Shown here: in pieces, positions 9,365 through 17,888 of the stretch
How the letters are laid out: each line of letters starts with the position of its first letter
How positions within the stretch are numbered: position 1 is the first letter of the stretch
Assembly (NCBI GenBank): GCA_017476665.1
Contig: JAFUZJ010000010.1
Location: 1 to 39,690, forward strand
DNA length: 39,690 bases
Direction of reading: 5' to 3'
Source: Lachnospiraceae bacterium
GTDB lineage: Bacteria; Bacillota; Clostridia; Lachnospirales; Lachnospiraceae
Translations under genes and position numbers: made by a program
Notes under the pieces: generated by a model
Seen by the model: only the letters and a program-made list of their open reading frames with translations
What the model was told of the DNA's origin: nothing
Database searches by the model: none

Positions 9365-9393
9365 TTGCAATATGGCAGTCTTTTTACTATAAT
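9365..9393 (+). promoter_or_regulatory. Predicted sigma-A promoter for the XRE regulator gene
   Basis: TTGCAA and TATAAT are separated by 17 bases. The start codon is 97 bases beyond the -10 box, leaving a leader of about 90 bases that contains a purine-rich GGTAGAGGGGGC stretch. Confidence 0.7.
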
Positions 9394-9490
9394 CTATAAT
9401 TACAAAATGCGACATTCTAAAATACTAATCCAGTCTTACTTATGGTAGAGGGGGCATCACTACAATAAGGATAAGATAGGAATCATACAT

Positions 9491-10240
9491 ATGAAAAAGC
9501 AGGAATTGACTGCAAGATTTGTGGAACATCTTGAGCGCGAACGTATCATCGCCGGACTCACACAGACACAGATGGCACAGCACTTGGAATTATCCCTGTC
9601 CGGCTACAAGAAAATTATCTCCGGAGAGACTGCCAGGATTGATCTGTATACAGCATACCGCCTGGGCCAATTTACCGGCAAAGACATACCGGAGTTTTTT
9701 GAGGAAAGAGATTCTGAACTGACCCATGCCACCCGAAAACTAAGGCAACTTTCCCCGCTTCAGTTTAACTTTGTTTCAGCTGTCATTAATTTTGAGACAG
9801 CTTTTTTAGACTACCTTTCTCCCGACGCATCACCGGATTATATCACGCTTTTGACGCCGACCGGCAACCTCCATGACGGCATGATCTGGGATACTGTCCA
9901 CATGGAGAAACTGAATGTGTCTCATTATCGCAGAATTCTGGGAGCACAGCTGCATTGCGCCATACGCATCACCAGCAACCATCTGCATCCCGCTTATAAC
10001 ATCAATGATATTCTGCTGATCTCCAAAACAGCGCCCCGGGACGGCGATATCGGGATCTTTATCCACAAGGAAACCCATTGCTGCTATCTGCGCAAATTCC
10101 GCCAGACGTCGCTCTGGATTCTGGAACCTGTCAATCACTATGGCATTTCTTTTGAAATAGACTGCACCGACAACGGAGAGATCGACAAATGGATCGTATT
10201 CGGGAAAGTACTGACAAAAATGCGCAGAGACAACGGATGA
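9491..10240 (+). CDS. XRE-family transcriptional regulator with S24-like C-terminal domain
   Basis: This 249-residue protein has an N-terminal helix-turn-helix at about 18-50 (GLTQTQMAQHLELSLSGYKKIISGE), a helical linker, and a C-terminal part resembling the LexA/phage-repressor S24 fold. The S24-like marks are NINDILLISKTAPRDGDIG, then YLRKFRQ, and EIDKWIVFGKVL. At the place where S24 proteases carry the catalytic serine this protein reads NHLHPAYN, so self-cleavage is doubtful. It may act by ligand binding or dimerisation only. It has its own promoter. The symporter gene lies 119 bases downstream with a separate promoter, so it is a reasonable but untested candidate regulator of that gene. 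No phage genes are nearby. Confidence 0.75.
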   Translation: MKKQELTARFVEHLERERIIAGLTQTQMAQHLELSLSGYKKIISGETARIDLYTAYRLGQFTGKDIPEFFEERDSELTHATRKLRQLSPLQFNFVSAVINFETAFLDYLSPDASPDYITLLTPTGNLHDGMIWDTVHMEKLNVSHYRRILGAQLHCAIRITSNHLHPAYNINDILLISKTAPRDGDIGIFIHKETHCCYLRKFRQTSLWILEPVNHYGISFEIDCTDNGEIDKWIVFGKVLTKMRRDNG

Positions 10241-10279
10241 CTATCCGCGGATAAACCGCGGGGAACCCTCAGATTTTCA

Positions 10280-10308
10280 TTGATTGTACCTATATTTTAT
10301 GGTAAAAT
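10280..10308 (+). promoter_or_regulatory. Predicted sigma-A promoter for the symporter gene
   Basis: TTGATT and TAAAAT are separated by exactly 17 bases, 51 bases before the ATG at 10360. A CCGCGG-N5-CCGCGG repeat just after the regulator stop (near 10245-10261) lies upstream and may be a weak terminator. Confidence 0.65.
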
Positions 10309-10359
10309 ATGTCGCGAAGCGTTTGCGCGCATCATATTTTAATTACGAGGAGAAAATAT

Positions 10360-11817
10360 ATGGATCGAGTTGTTGAAATTGTCACTAATGTCAATAATGC
10401 CCTAAACGGCTTTATCTGGGGCCCGTATATGCTGGTGTTCTTCCTGCTGGTCGGCTTGATGTTCACCATTCGCACCGGATTCTTCCAGGTAACTCACATC
10501 AAGTACTGGCTGGATGTCACCTTTCTTTCTATCTTCAGAAAAGGAAACAACGTGCTGCGCACCGACGACAAGCACTCCATCTCCCAGTTTCAGTCCCTGT
10601 GTACGGCACTGGCTGCCACCATCGGCGTAGGCAACATCTCCGGTGTGGCTGTGGCTTTGGCTCTCGGCGGCCCCGGCGCCATCTTCTGGATGTGGCTTTC
10701 CGCATTCTTAGGTATGATGACCAACTATGCCGAGAATACACTGGGTATCAAATACCGTTATAAAAATGAGGAAAATCAATGGGTCGGCGGCGCCATGATC
10801 TATATTGAAAAGGGACTCGGGCAGAAATGGCTTGCTGTGATCTTTTCCGTGTTCTGCATGTTCGCCTCCTTCGGTATCGGCAATATGTCCCAGGGAAATG
10901 AGATTGCCAACGGTCTGCGCAATTCTTTCGGCATTCCCAGCTGGATCACCGCGCTGGTGATCATGGTGTTAGTCGCACTGGTGATCATGGGCGGCATCAA
11001 GCGCATCGCTTCCGTGACGGAGAAGATTGTGCCTTTCATGGCAATTACCTATATCATCGGCGCTTTGGTCGTGATCTTCAGCAACATTACCGCGATACCC
11101 GGTGCTTTCGCATCAATCTTTGGAAATGCCTTTAACCTGCCTTCCATGGGCGGCGGTGTAGTCGGATTTACCATCATGGTAGCCATGAAACGCGGTATCT
11201 CCAGAGGCGTGTTCTCCAACGAGGCCGGCCTCGGTTCCTCCGTTATGGTACACTCCGCATCGGATGTGAAGGAGCCCGTTGTACAAGGTATGTGGGGTAT
11301 CTTCGAGGTATTTGCCGACACCATCATCGTCTGCACCATGACCGCTCTGACCATTCTTTGCTCCGGTGTATACGATTTCACTTTGTATGAATCCGCCGCT
11401 GTAGAAGGCGTATCCCTTGCGGATGCAGGACTGCTCTCCGGCGTCGCGCTGACCAGTGCTGCCTTTGAGTCCGTGTTCGGCGCTCTGGGCAACAAGTTTA
11501 TTTCCATTGCGGTGATGCTCTTTGCTTTCTCCACCATCTTAGGCTGGTCCTACTACGGGGAACGCGCGGTGGAGTACCTTTTCGGTCTGAAGGCAGTTCC
11601 CGTGTACAAGGTCATTTTCATTCTGATCATTTTCATCGGCTGCAACGCATCTCTCCAGCTGATAGTGGATATTTCCGACACCTTCAACGGATTTATGGCA
11701 CTGCCTAACCTGATCGCCATCACGCTGCTCTCTAAACAGGTCGTGGAAATGACGAAAGAGTATATCGCCCGCGTGAAAGAGGGCAAGGAGACGGTTGGCG
11801 GGGAAGAGGTACAGTAA
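10360..11817 (+). CDS. Alanine/glycine:cation symporter (AGCS family)
   Basis: This 485-residue integral membrane protein couples uptake of alanine or glycine to Na+ (or H+). The start at MDRVVEIVTNVNN (10360) follows GAGGAGAA; an in-frame upstream extension of 17 codons overlaps the promoter and is rejected. Family marks are FFQVTHIKYW, ATIGVGNISGVAVALALGGPGAIFWMW in the first third, the highly conserved SNEAGLGSSVMVHSA segment near the middle, and GWSYYGERAVEYLFG near the C-terminus. About ten membrane helices are evident. The gene ends 8 bases before a large palindromic element that separates it from pyruvate kinase. Confidence 0.95.
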   Translation: MDRVVEIVTNVNNALNGFIWGPYMLVFFLLVGLMFTIRTGFFQVTHIKYWLDVTFLSIFRKGNNVLRTDDKHSISQFQSLCTALAATIGVGNISGVAVALALGGPGAIFWMWLSAFLGMMTNYAENTLGIKYRYKNEENQWVGGAMIYIEKGLGQKWLAVIFSVFCMFASFGIGNMSQGNEIANGLRNSFGIPSWITALVIMVLVALVIMGGIKRIASVTEKIVPFMAITYIIGALVVIFSNITAIPGAFASIFGNAFNLPSMGGGVVGFTIMVAMKRGISRGVFSNEAGLGSSVMVHSASDVKEPVVQGMWGIFEVFADTIIVCTMTALTILCSGVYDFTLYESAAVEGVSLADAGLLSGVALTSAAFESVFGALGNKFISIAVMLFAFSTILGWSYYGERAVEYLFGLKAVPVYKVIFILIIFIGCNASLQLIVDISDTFNGFMALPNLIAITLLSKQVVEMTKEYIARVKEGKETVGGEEVQ

Positions 11818-11824
11818 TATGCTG

Positions 11825-11984
11825 TTGCCAGTGTGGCCCGGCATTGTATCTATTCCGCCGTGGGGACGCTCGCGCTCAATTTCGGACGTAACAGTACTAA
11901 GATGCGAAAGTACCGCATCTAAGTACTGACGTCCTCAAATGCCCCACTTGCAAATAGATACAATGCCGGGCTCGGTACTGGCAA
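11825..11984. repeat. 160-base nested palindromic element
   Basis: The whole stretch folds on itself. The outer arms are TTGCCAGT (11825-11832) with ACTGGCAA (11977-11984). The next arms are 18 perfect pairs, CCCGGCATTGTATCTATT (11837-11854) with 11953-11970. Then come GTGGGG/CCCCAC (11860-11865 with 11942-11947), ATTT/AAAT, and GGACGT/ACGTCC (11884-11889 with 11929-11934). The core pairs AGTACT with AGTACT and GATGCG with CGCATC around a 7-base loop at 11907-11913. About 58 base pairs form in total. No protein is encoded. It fits a mobile palindromic repeat, MITE relic or structured RNA; no T tract follows, so it is not a standard terminator. Confidence 0.75.
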
Positions 11985-12038
11985 AAAGATATTTGAGGAT
12001 CACAAAAATAACAACATGAAAAGTTGGGAGATAGAAAG

Positions 12039-13454
12039 ATGAGAAAGACGAAAGTAGTATGTACCATCGGGCCTTCCTGTGAAAACACAGAGACTCTGAA
12101 AAAAATGTGCGAGGCCGGCATGAATGTGGCGCGCCTGAATTTTTCCCACGGAAGTCATGAGGAGCATAAACACAAGATCGATCTGATCAAAGAGGTGCGG
12201 GAGGAGCTGAAACTGCCCATTGCCATCATGCTGGACACCAAAGGTCCGGAATATCGCATCGGTACCTTTGCGGACCACAAGATAACCCTGGAGGAGGGTG
12301 CGGATTTCACCTTTACCACGGAAGATCTCATCGGCGATGAGACAAAGGTTTCCGTCAGCTACAAGGACCTGATGAAGAATCTGGAGCCCGGCGATACCAT
12401 CCTGGTAAACAACGGTCTGGTCATCTTTGAAGTAGTGGATGTGAACGAGACCGAGGCACACTGCAAGGTTTTGAACGGCGGCGTGCTGTCCGATAAAAAG
12501 AGTATGAATTTCCCCGGAAAAGTCATGAAGCAGGATTTCCTGAGTGAGAACGACAAGGCCGACATCCTGTTCGGCATCGAGAACGATGTGGATTTCATTG
12601 CGGCATCCTTCGTTTCCACCAAGGCAGATATCCAGTCCCTGCGGTATTTTCTGGACGATAACGGAGGAAGAGAGATTGAGATCATCGCCAAGATCGAGAA
12701 CCGCTCCGGCGTAGACAATATTGAAGAGATCTGTGAGATTGCTGACGGCGTCATGGTGGCAAGAGGCGATCTGGGCGTGGAGATCCCCGGAATCGAAGTA
12801 CCTTCCGTGCAAAAATACCTGATCCAGAAATGTCGTCTTCTGGGAAAACGCGTGATCACCGCTACGGAAATGCTGGAGTCCATGATCCATAATCCCAGAC
12901 CCACCAGAGCAGAAATCTCCGATGTGGCAAATGCTGTTTATGACGGAACCTCTGCCGTCATGCTTTCCGGAGAGACTGCGGCCGGCAAGTTCCCGGTGGA
13001 AGCTGTAAAGACGATGGTGGAAACCGTGAAATTTACAGAAGACAGAATTCACTACGATAAGCGTTTTAAAGAAGCGGAGTTTATCATCCGCAATAACCAG
13101 GATGCGGTATCCCACTCCACCTGTGCCATGGCCATTGACGTACAGGCAAAATGTATCGTGGTCAATTCCCTGACGGGGCTTACCGCCCGCATGGTCAGCC
13201 GTTTCCGCTGTCCCATCGACATCATAGGCATGACCGCCTCCAAGAAGGCATGGCGCAAGATCAATCTGAGCTGGGGCGTGACTCCGGTGCTTTGCAGCAG
13301 ATATGCCTCCATGGATCAGATGTTTGAGAGCGATCTGGTACAGGCCAAAAAACTGCTGGATCTTCAGCCGGGGGACAACATCGTCATGACCGGCGGTCAG
13401 CTGACCGGCTCCGCAGGCAACACGAATCTGATCAAAGTAGAACAGGTGATATAG
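12039..13454 (+). CDS. pyk: Pyruvate kinase, short form
   Basis: It transfers phosphate from phosphoenolpyruvate to ADP, giving pyruvate and ATP, the last step of glycolysis. The protein is 471 residues, the form without a C-terminal PEP-utiliser-like domain. Marks are TKVVCTIGPSCENTETLKKM, MNVARLNFSHG, LDTKGPEYRIG, the active-site AKIENRSGVDNI, MVARGDLGVEIP and TATEMLESM. Several positions differ from the commonest form (usually KGPEIRTG and TATQMLESM), which suggests a divergent pyruvate kinase group rather than loss of function. The start at 12039 follows GGGAG; a TTG five codons earlier is less likely. No clear promoter lies between it and the palindrome, so transcription may begin at or before that element. 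Confidence 0.95.
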   Translation: MRKTKVVCTIGPSCENTETLKKMCEAGMNVARLNFSHGSHEEHKHKIDLIKEVREELKLPIAIMLDTKGPEYRIGTFADHKITLEEGADFTFTTEDLIGDETKVSVSYKDLMKNLEPGDTILVNNGLVIFEVVDVNETEAHCKVLNGGVLSDKKSMNFPGKVMKQDFLSENDKADILFGIENDVDFIAASFVSTKADIQSLRYFLDDNGGREIEIIAKIENRSGVDNIEEICEIADGVMVARGDLGVEIPGIEVPSVQKYLIQKCRLLGKRVITATEMLESMIHNPRPTRAEISDVANAVYDGTSAVMLSGETAAGKFPVEAVKTMVETVKFTEDRIHYDKRFKEAEFIIRNNQDAVSHSTCAMAIDVQAKCIVVNSLTGLTARMVSRFRCPIDIIGMTASKKAWRKINLSWGVTPVLCSRYASMDQMFESDLVQAKKLLDLQPGDNIVMTGGQLTGSAGNTNLIKVEQVI

Positions 13455-13469
13455 ATCAGGTAACGCCTG

Positions 13470-14132
13470 CTAGTCCTCCTGCTTGCGCAGAGAGGCATAC
13501 ACCCTGGACAGTGCGGAGCGATCCGTCCCCAGGCTTTCATCGTATTCAATGTTGCAGTAACTATAGCAATTATGGATCTTGGTTCCTGCCGCATGGGTCA
13601 TAGTGCGCTTGAAACTTGCACTGTATGTTTGATGCACATGCCCATGCAGCATGAGCTTCGGCTTCCATCTCTCGATCAGATCATTGAAACACCGGTACCC
13701 CCAATGGGGCATATCTTCCAGATCACCGTAGCCGGCGGCCGGCGCATGGGTCACCAGAATATCGATCCCACCCATCAATGCAATCTGCGGCGTCACTTTC
13801 AAAATACGGCGCCTCATCTCGTTTTCCGTAAACATCAGCTTACTTTTTTTGTATTTCATGCATCCACCCAGCCCTAGAATACGAACACCATTATGTTCAT
13901 ATACCCTGCCGTCGATATTGACGCAGCCAAGCGGCGGATTCTCCTCATACTGTGTGTCATGATTCCCATAGATATACAGCAGTTTTTTGTTGGTCATAGA
14001 CACAAGGAACTGCAGATAATCCGGGTTCAGATCCCCACAGGAGATGATCAGATCCGCGTCCTGCGTGCGCTCCGGACTGTAATAATCCCACAAAGCATTC
14101 GCTTCGATATCCGCTATCGCCAGAATGTTCAT
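13470..14132 (-). CDS. Metallophosphoesterase with altered first metal motif
   Basis: This 220-residue cytoplasmic protein has the calcineurin-like phosphoesterase fold. GDLN is at 33-36, GNHD at 56-59, THAP at 128-131 and HGHVH at 163-167. The first motif, normally Asp-x-His, reads DIE at 8-10, so one metal ligand is replaced by Glu. This could change metal preference or activity. The start codon overlaps the stop of the BMP-domain gene by 4 bases (ATGA), so translation is probably coupled. It converges on pyruvate kinase with 15 bases between stops. The substrate is unknown; the tight pairing suggests that it acts with the BMP-domain protein. Confidence 0.88.
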   Translation of the reverse strand: MNILAIADIEANALWDYYSPERTQDADLIISCGDLNPDYLQFLVSMTNKKLLYIYGNHDTQYEENPPLGCVNIDGRVYEHNGVRILGLGGCMKYKKSKLMFTENEMRRRILKVTPQIALMGGIDILVTHAPAAGYGDLEDMPHWGYRCFNDLIERWKPKLMLHGHVHQTYSASFKRTMTHAAGTKIHNCYSYCNIEYDESLGTDRSALSRVYASLRKQED

Positions 14133-16063
14133 TCTTTTCTTACCCCGCTCATACTTACAACTTCCTGCACCTGCGACACCAGTTCATCCATGGAGGGAAC
14201 CTCGCCGACTACATTGTCATTCAGCCAGTCCATATTGACGATCTCCTCTCCCGTCAGACCTTCATTGTCTGCCCCCTTTACAAGTCCCGTCTGACTGTGC
14301 AGTTCTCCGCCGAAAATCTGGATCCGCGCATCCACAAGCGCTTTCTTCAACATATTCGCCAGCTTCACCGAATAGTAGGAGATCCTGTCAGACATAAACA
14401 CATCGATCACGCCGGCGGACATACCGTACCAGTAATTGATCGCCTGATTTTTTTCCGCCACCTGCGCCGTATCCCACGTACCGTTCAGAACAGTCTGTAC
14501 AATCAGTTCATAATAATGGCCCCAGTTAATGACCGGCGCTGCCAGATTGACAATTCCGCCGTATTGATCCAGCTTGTAGATCCCGTATGCCCGGGACGCG
14601 TCATGGGGCTTGATAGTATCGGGACCAGACACCACATCCACCTGCAGATCCCGCATTTCCCGATGCCAGTCACCGTCTGCCTTGGTGGACCATGCCAGAT
14701 AAATCTTCGCCCAGGGATCTACCAACGCCGCTCCGATGGCAAACGCATTGATACCGGCAATTGTGCCATAAATCGGGTAATCTGCCACATAGCCTATCTT
14801 ATGATTTTCCGCCGCGCTGGCGGCGATTGCGCCCATAATGAATTTTGCCTCATGCATGCGTGCATAATAGGTGCGCACCGCACTGCTGGAGAGGTTCACC
14901 GAACAGTTCAGGAACTTTACCTTGGGATACTTCACCGCCGTCCGCAGTGTTTCATTCATCTGCGCCGGGAACACTGTGAAGATCATCTGCGCCCCTTTTT
15001 GCACAGCCTCATCCACTGCCGCTTCCATCAGCTCCTCTGTGTAGCAGTTCTCATACTTCTCGGTCTGTACGATATCTCCGAAGCTTTCCGCCAGACTGTT
15101 GCGTCCCAACTCATGATTGTATACCCAGCGGGAATCCGCGATCTCACGGTCATAAATGAAAGCGATGTTCAGCGGATTCTTCGCACTGTACGCCGGCGTC
15201 TGGGTCATCTTGAGAATGTCCATGAATACATTGCCCTTCGCCTCCTCCTGAGGCGTTTCCACAAGCGCGATCTTGTCCTCTCTGGTCTCCACCAGAAGCT
15301 CTTTCCAGATGGTATCCATGTTTTTTCGGATCTCTTCTTCGCTTCCATTGACCAATGTATCAAAACTATATACTTCCAGATAAATCAACAGTGCATCGCC
15401 GGCGGTCAGGTTGTTTAACTTACTGCCGCCTTTCTCCAGAAAAAGTGTCTCGAACAGTTGATATGCCTGACGCACATCCCTGACTTTTTCCTCTTCCCAC
15501 GGTTCCGTCAGATTCTGCCCCAGATACTCTGTCAGCTTCTTATAGCCACCCGGCTCCGAAAAGTAGATCCCGTAAATGGGAGCCACCTCATAAAACTCCA
15601 TGAATTCCTCATAAATCTGATGCTCTTTGTCATCGCTTTTTCGAGGTAAAAGTCTGGTGATATCCGCGTAGATTCCGGGGGCTCCCAGATATTTCAGCAC
15701 CGATACACGCGTATTTCCCTCCTGCACATAAAACCGCTGCAGGTATTCATACACTTTGATCGGATCCCGGAACCCTTCCTCCTCCTGAATATCATAGAGA
15801 TTAGACCATTTTGCGGAAAATTCACTGCCTTCCTTCAAAATCGGCATGAATCCACAGGAAAAGGCCTTCTGTCTGCCGGCGGTTTTGGTACCCGCGACCA
15901 TAGACAGAGGGATCTCCTTAACCCCGATATGCTGTTCCGCCGTATAGCGGCTCTCCTCCATAAAGTCTTCCAACGCCGTGAGATACGGATACTGACCGCG
16001 TGCCACCGCATTCCGGCACTCCTGCTCGCCACGTTTCAGTGCTTTTCTGTAATCTGTGATCAT
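14129..16063 (-). CDS. Signal-less BMP-domain protein with N-terminal ParB-like segment
   Basis: This 644-residue protein has no signal peptide, lipobox or membrane helix. Residues 1-140 contain a ParB/sulfiredoxin-like motif, VQEGNTRVSVLKYLGAPG, at about 113-130. A helical middle region follows. From about 297 (NPLNIAFIYDREIADSRW) it carries a BMP-type periplasmic-binding fold (PF02608), including NCSVNLSSSAVRTYYARMHEAKFIMG split over neighbouring segments, IGYVADYPIYGTIAGINAFA and WGHYYELIVQ. BMP proteins normally bind nucleosides outside the cell for ABC importers. Here the domain should be cytosolic, pointing to a nucleoside or ligand sensor role (inference). It overlaps the phosphoesterase start by 4 bases and has its own promoter. 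Confidence 0.82.
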   Translation of the reverse strand: MITDYRKALKRGEQECRNAVARGQYPYLTALEDFMEESRYTAEQHIGVKEIPLSMVAGTKTAGRQKAFSCGFMPILKEGSEFSAKWSNLYDIQEEEGFRDPIKVYEYLQRFYVQEGNTRVSVLKYLGAPGIYADITRLLPRKSDDKEHQIYEEFMEFYEVAPIYGIYFSEPGGYKKLTEYLGQNLTEPWEEEKVRDVRQAYQLFETLFLEKGGSKLNNLTAGDALLIYLEVYSFDTLVNGSEEEIRKNMDTIWKELLVETREDKIALVETPQEEAKGNVFMDILKMTQTPAYSAKNPLNIAFIYDREIADSRWVYNHELGRNSLAESFGDIVQTEKYENCYTEELMEAAVDEAVQKGAQMIFTVFPAQMNETLRTAVKYPKVKFLNCSVNLSSSAVRTYYARMHEAKFIMGAIAASAAENHKIGYVADYPIYGTIAGINAFAIGAALVDPWAKIYLAWSTKADGDWHREMRDLQVDVVSGPDTIKPHDASRAYGIYKLDQYGGIVNLAAPVINWGHYYELIVQTVLNGTWDTAQVAEKNQAINYWYGMSAGVIDVFMSDRISYYSVKLANMLKKALVDARIQIFGGELHSQTGLVKGADNEGLTGEEIVNMDWLNDNVVGEVPSMDELVSQVQEVVSMSGVRKE

Positions 16064-16096
16064 ATTCTGACCTTCCCAATCCTATTTTTCTTTTTT

Positions 16097-16125
16097 ATCA
16101 TACATCCTCTCTGTCAAAATGTCAC
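16097..16125 (-). promoter_or_regulatory. Predicted sigma-A promoter for the BMP/phosphoesterase operon
   Basis: On the minus strand GTGACA and TATGAT are separated by 17 bases, each five of six matches, 34 bases upstream of the ATG. It is back-to-back with the strong plus-strand promoter at 16148-16176. Confidence 0.55.
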
Positions 16126-16147
16126 CTGTTTTTGTAAAAGACGAAGA

Positions 16148-16176
16148 TTGACACCTTATAGCGAAATTGCTATACT
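16148..16176 (+). promoter_or_regulatory. Strong predicted sigma-A promoter for the sulfatase-like gene
   Basis: A perfect TTGACA is separated by 17 bases from TATACT, 24 bases before the start codon. This is one of the best promoter matches in the window. Confidence 0.8.
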
Positions 16177-16200
16177 TTGGAAAGATAGGAGGCGCTTCGC

Positions 16201-17847
16201 TTGAAAAAGATATTGAATCCCGATTTATATCCTGCCTTTACTCTGGTCTTTGCATTGTGCTTTATGCTCTTTTTTTATGCCCCGTTGGAGATATATTTCA
16301 ATAATGTAAACGATTTCTGGTACGATTTCCATATGCTTTTCCCTTACTGTGCAGGCATGCTTCTGGTTTTCTGCTTTCTGGGGATGTTGCTTTTTGTACT
16401 GATCAGCCTGCTCCCCCGCAAATTGTATCAGGCGGCTGTGATCCTCTGTCTGATCATGCTCCTTTGTACTTATGTGCAGGGCAATTTTATGTTGGATGCG
16501 ATTCCTGTCATTGACGGTTCCGAGATCGATTGGAACAGCTTTGGTTCCCAGCGCATTCACACCATGATCCTGTGGGTGGCTGTCTCCGCGCTCACTCTGG
16601 CGGCATTGCATTTTTTCCGCTATGATAATTTTTCCCGGGCGATTCCCATATTCAGCATTTGCTTTTCACTGATGCTGTTTGTCTCTCTGGTTGTTCTCTG
16701 CATCTCCCATTACGGCTTGGAAACCAAGGGAGACGGCGTTGTCACGGACGATTTCGCCTTCACACTCTCCGAGGATAAAAACTTTATTATTTTAATGCTG
16801 GATGCCGTGGACGGCGATACCCTGGTGGATCTGTGGCAGGACGAGTATGCTTTGACTTTTCAGGACTTCACCCGGTATGATAATTGCATGAGTGCTTATC
16901 CCTATACGGAACTATGTGTCCCCTTTTTATTCAGTGACAGTTATTTTGAAAATAATATGAGTTACCGCAGTTACTATACCAATGCTTTTACGAAGTCCCG
17001 CTTCTTGAGCGAATTGGAAAAAGAAGGGTACCGCATGGGACTCTATGAACCGGATGCCATTATCAATCACCCTGACATGTACCGCTTTGAAAATTTAAAA
17101 CAGAACCCTTTACTGATCTCCTCTCCCAAGGAAATGATCAAGATCCAGATCAAGCTGGCTGGCATGCGTTATATGCCTTACGATCTGAAACGTTACTGCC
17201 AGGTAATGCCCGGAGATGTCCCCAGACTGCGCCGATATTCCCTGGGAATCTCCTCTCTGGTTTTTGACGAATCAAACCTTGCCTTTTACCGGGCGATCAG
17301 CGACTCTGAGATTACCTATTCTGATGCTCCCTGTTTTCGGTTTCTCCATATTGAGGGTGCCCATATTCCCTATCGATATGATGAATTTGTAAATGAAGTT
17401 CCGGAAGGCACCGGAACCTACGAAGACAATGTGAAAGCCAGCATGACCATCGCCATGGCTTATCTGGAAAAATTAAAACAAAACAATGTATATGACAATT
17501 CCGTTATAATTGTAATGTCAGACCATGGCTACAATCGGTTCCAGTACAATGCTGCTGTAGGAAGACAACATCCGATTTTGCTTGTAAAAGGACAAAACGA
17601 ACACCATGATGCCGTTCAGATTTCCAAAGCTCCCATCGCACACGAAGATTTTCAGTCTGCCTGCCTGAACCTTCTATCAGGAACTCCCGGCACAGATATT
17701 TTTGATGTTCCGGAAGGTGCACACAGAGAGCGAAGATATCTGTTTTACTACTATACAGGTATGGGTGAACTGCAGGAATTTCTGCAGCCCGGAGATGCCG
17801 GAGACACAGATGCCATGATTTCCACCGACCGCATCTTCAGACAATAA
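16201..17847 (+). CDS. Membrane sulfatase-like hydrolase/transferase
   Basis: This 548-residue protein has about five N-terminal membrane helices (roughly 12-30, 45-70, 78-98, 123-140, 150-172), followed by an extracellular alkaline-phosphatase-superfamily domain. The domain opens with FIILMLDAVDGDTL, where the Thr after GD is a plausible nucleophile. It continues with HIEGAHIPY and ends its core at MSDHGYN, which supplies metal ligands. The layout resembles LTA synthase and phosphoethanolamine transferase families that modify surface glycans or lipids, but the substrate is not evident. The start is TTG at 16201, supported by AGGAGG 8 bases upstream; no ATG fits. A strong promoter precedes it and a hairpin follows. 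Confidence 0.82.
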   Translation: MKKILNPDLYPAFTLVFALCFMLFFYAPLEIYFNNVNDFWYDFHMLFPYCAGMLLVFCFLGMLLFVLISLLPRKLYQAAVILCLIMLLCTYVQGNFMLDAIPVIDGSEIDWNSFGSQRIHTMILWVAVSALTLAALHFFRYDNFSRAIPIFSICFSLMLFVSLVVLCISHYGLETKGDGVVTDDFAFTLSEDKNFIILMLDAVDGDTLVDLWQDEYALTFQDFTRYDNCMSAYPYTELCVPFLFSDSYFENNMSYRSYYTNAFTKSRFLSELEKEGYRMGLYEPDAIINHPDMYRFENLKQNPLLISSPKEMIKIQIKLAGMRYMPYDLKRYCQVMPGDVPRLRRYSLGISSLVFDESNLAFYRAISDSEITYSDAPCFRFLHIEGAHIPYRYDEFVNEVPEGTGTYEDNVKASMTIAMAYLEKLKQNNVYDNSVIIVMSDHGYNRFQYNAAVGRQHPILLVKGQNEHHDAVQISKAPIAHEDFQSACLNLLSGTPGTDIFDVPEGAHRERRYLFYYYTGMGELQEFLQPGDAGDTDAMISTDRIFRQ

Positions 17848-17850
17848 AAA

Positions 17851-17876
17851 GAAAACTCTCATGAGCGTTTTCTTCT
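17851..17876 (+). terminator. Possible intrinsic terminator after the sulfatase-like gene
   Basis: GAAAAC and GTTTTC arms enclose the self-complementary CTCATGAG, followed by TTCT. It lies 4 bases past the stop codon. Confidence 0.55.
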
Positions 17877-17888
17877 CATAAAAAATGG

